Shown in pieces: positions 6,301 through 6,808 of a DNA stretch of 6,808 nt. The notes under the pieces were generated by a model. That model saw nothing but the letters and a program-made list of their open reading frames with translations. It was not told the DNA's origin and searched no databases. The translations under genes and the position numbers were made by a program. The stretch is from assembly GCA_964555935.1 (NCBI GenBank), contig CAZKUN010000373.1:1-6808 (forward strand). Direction: 5' to 3'. Every line of letters starts with the position of its first letter. Position 1 is the stretch's first letter. Origin of the DNA: CAZKUN01 sp964555935 (GTDB lineage: Bacteria > Armatimonadota > Zipacnadia > Zipacnadales > VGFC01).

Positions 6301-6760
6301 GCAAGCCCATCTCGAACGTGGATGGCCGGCTGGGCGGCCCGGGCGCGCCATTCTCGTCCCACACGCTCACCGTCCACCAACAGCGCTCCCCGCTAGCGAG
6401 CAGCCGACCGTCGTACGGCACGTTAACTGACTGGCCCGAGTCCACGCGGCCGGTGTCCCACTTGTCCGCCCGGCCCTCGGCCAGCAGTCCCGGCGCGCTC
6501 GCCACGAGGATCCGGTAGGCTGTCTGGCTTGCACCACGTTGGTCGGCCTCGAGCCACCAACTGAGCCTCGGACGCGGGGCGTCCACGCCCAGGGGTGCAT
6601 CCGCGTACTCACATCTCAGCTCTACTGCTCTCATAGTAGAAGCTGCCTCCTGTGACAGCGAGTGAGGTGGGTGAGTCAAGAACGCAACCAGTGCCGCGCT
6701 CGCCGACAAAGCGAGCAACCGAATGAGACGAGAAGCGCTGGGTGAAGCCATGGGGGGCAT
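3326..6760 (-). CDS. Secreted GH78 alpha-L-rhamnosidase with an inserted LamG-like domain
   Basis: The 1144-residue product should hydrolyse terminal alpha-L-rhamnosyl bonds by inversion, outside the cytoplasm. Residues 1-36 are a signal peptide (R11, R14, then LLALSASAALVAFL, likely cut near SLSQ). Residues ~43-152 are the N-terminal Ig/Fn3-like domain (CEYADAPLGVD, RPRLSWWLEAD, CWWTVSVWDENG). WQGQWIG (159-165) starts the CBM67-like domain, which is interrupted by a LamG-like jellyroll (~168-386) and resumes at LRKGFEV, with YELVINGERVGD and NAIGAMLGNGWY. Next come the concanavalin-like domain (~555-680) and the six-hairpin catalytic barrel (~681-1030). D710-C-L-H-R-E715 carries the likely general acid E715; E986 in ATTIWESW is the likely base, by alignment with BsRhaB E572 and E841. 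The spacing of 271 residues is close to 269 in BsRhaB. A C-terminal beta domain follows. Without the insert, the length (~925) is normal for GH78. Start: ATG 6760 or ATG 6751; the frame is open to the window edge, but the signal peptide supports these. Rhamnosidase is the family's main activity; the substrate is not shown. Confidence 0.93.
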   Translation of the reverse strand: MPPMASPSASRLIRLLALSASAALVAFLTHPPHSLSQEAASTMRAVELRCEYADAPLGVDAPRPRLSWWLEADQRGASQTAYRILVASAPGLLAEGRADKWDTGRVDSGQSVNVPYDGRLLASGERCWWTVSVWDENGAPGPPSRPSTFEMGLLRESDWQGQWIGLDAVDTVTHVDGRLGQAIDLDGVGQTVRIPHRPQLKPQGGITLSAWARPRERADSWQEIYRKEDGVARHLLALGEDEGFYGLWCGLGIDGSYVERGAPVAAEALLDGEWHFVAATYDGSHITLYFDGEQVGQHPVTGALDVVGGEPAYIGSLAGGSEFFSGGIDDVRVYERALPDEEIAAQFLDPLGGPAGLVGWWRLDGDLTDGAGGEPGEAVGSPPAAAPMLRKGFEVDGEIASARAYVCGVGWYELVINGERVGDRVLDPATTDYRKRVLYSTYDVTDMLKPGANAIGAMLGNGWYSEPGWARRYGDSPRLLIQVNVEMADGRLVQVSTDGSWRAAPGPIARNDLFGGETYDARLERDGWASAGYDAADWAAASVKAEPGGRLESQSMPPIEVNRRIEPVELTRPRPGVFVYDLGQLFGGWARLRVSGPSGTRVAIKYSEQLGEDGLVDKRHHPEPQETDYYTLRGREGGETYEPRFTYHPVRYVQVEGAPEELSPGDLEGCVVHSSVDLAGDFKCSDPLLNRIHANVTWTLTNGLFGIPLDCLHREHWAWTDPATITGMLYPRKHMPLFWTKWLRDIRDAQRDDGAIPDICPTYPTDRSDPAWGGNYPILVWYLSQQFSDSRLLEEHYDSMARWLEYLAGIADGHIISTGHYGDHMLPGEQPGDEEFVSSETPPEFLWTGYYYRGASAMSAVARALGKTDDADRYARLAGEIRDAINARWIDKAAHAYATGSQTACVFPLALDIVPAEHEAGLLARIIHDITEERGGHLRTGNTGTTCMIDTLARHGHVDVMHDVVSTTAYPGWGYMVAEGATTIWESWSLASGVGASESMIMWATIDGFFYSDLAGIRGPDYYGPGEIAPGSRLVRIEPSIPAGLDSAEAHVKTVRGVVSSGWERRDDGLVLEVAIPANCRARVRIPKLGLGDVTVDEQGDAVWLRGVLVAGVEGVRGGEETPTDIALDVGSGSYAFRLRGSRQ
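5603..6259 (-). other. LamG-like jellyroll insertion inside the GH78 gene, apparently permuted
   Basis: This segment encodes residues ~168-386 of the GH78 protein. Its first part (168-350) has the body of a Laminin_G_3/LamG-like domain: VDGRLGQAIDLDG, ITLSAWARP, GEWHFVAATYDG, ITLYFDGEQVG, AYIGSLAGG and the ending IDDVRVYERALPDEEIAAQF. Its second part (356-386) has GLVGWWRLDGDLTDGAGG and EAVGSPP, which normally open such a domain. The two pieces make about one complete LamG unit in swapped order, joined by DPLGGPAG. LamG folds often bind glycans or mediate contacts, so a carbohydrate-binding or positioning role is likely but unproven. Confidence 0.75.
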
Positions 6761-6808
6761 TGGAGACCATCCATCGTCACGCTGTCGTGCTTTTCCGCTC
6801 GTTCCAAC

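Overview
This is a GC-rich bacterial window. It carries three genes that look like exported carbohydrate-processing functions: the 3' end of a plus-strand gene (to 419), a complete plus-strand DUF4838-type protein (about 905-3304), and a complete minus-strand GH78 alpha-L-rhamnosidase-type enzyme (6760-3326). Long secreted glycan-active proteins, a LamG-like jellyroll, DUF4838 and a sulfatase-style C-terminal domain together resemble genomes of Planctomycetota/PVC relatives or similar polysaccharide degraders (Armatimonadota, Hydrogenedentota and others). No ribosomal or housekeeping marker is present, so this lineage guess is low confidence and rests on family distribution.

Layout. Positions 1-419 hold the C-terminal beta-sandwich of a larger protein, most like the tail of environmental sulfatases. 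Positions 420-904 hold no convincing gene. This stretch has a GC-rich hairpin just after the first gene, a C-rich segment whose complement is G-rich, and three small hairpins in the last ~125 bases before the DUF4838 ORF. The DUF4838 protein has an N-terminal signal sequence, a GH67N-like domain, the DUF4838 region with a C-x-C-x-x-C cluster, a helical segment and a beta-rich tail. It converges on the GH78 gene with only 21 bases between the stop codons. The GH78 gene reaches almost to the right edge, so its promoter lies outside the window.

Function. All three products appear exported; this was seen as signal peptides for two and inferred for the first. Together they fit a small locus for attacking a rhamnose-containing, possibly sulfated, polysaccharide: the sulfatase-like protein would remove sulfate, GH78 would release terminal alpha-L-rhamnose, and the DUF4838 protein would have a hydrolase-like role of unknown specificity. 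The genes are not one operon, because the rhamnosidase runs in the opposite direction.

The most interesting feature is inside the GH78 protein. A LamG-like jellyroll of about 219 residues interrupts the enzyme where its CBM67-like domain begins. The inserted domain appears circularly permuted: the strand that normally opens a LamG domain comes last. I see no phage, insertion sequence, CRISPR array, tRNA or rRNA.
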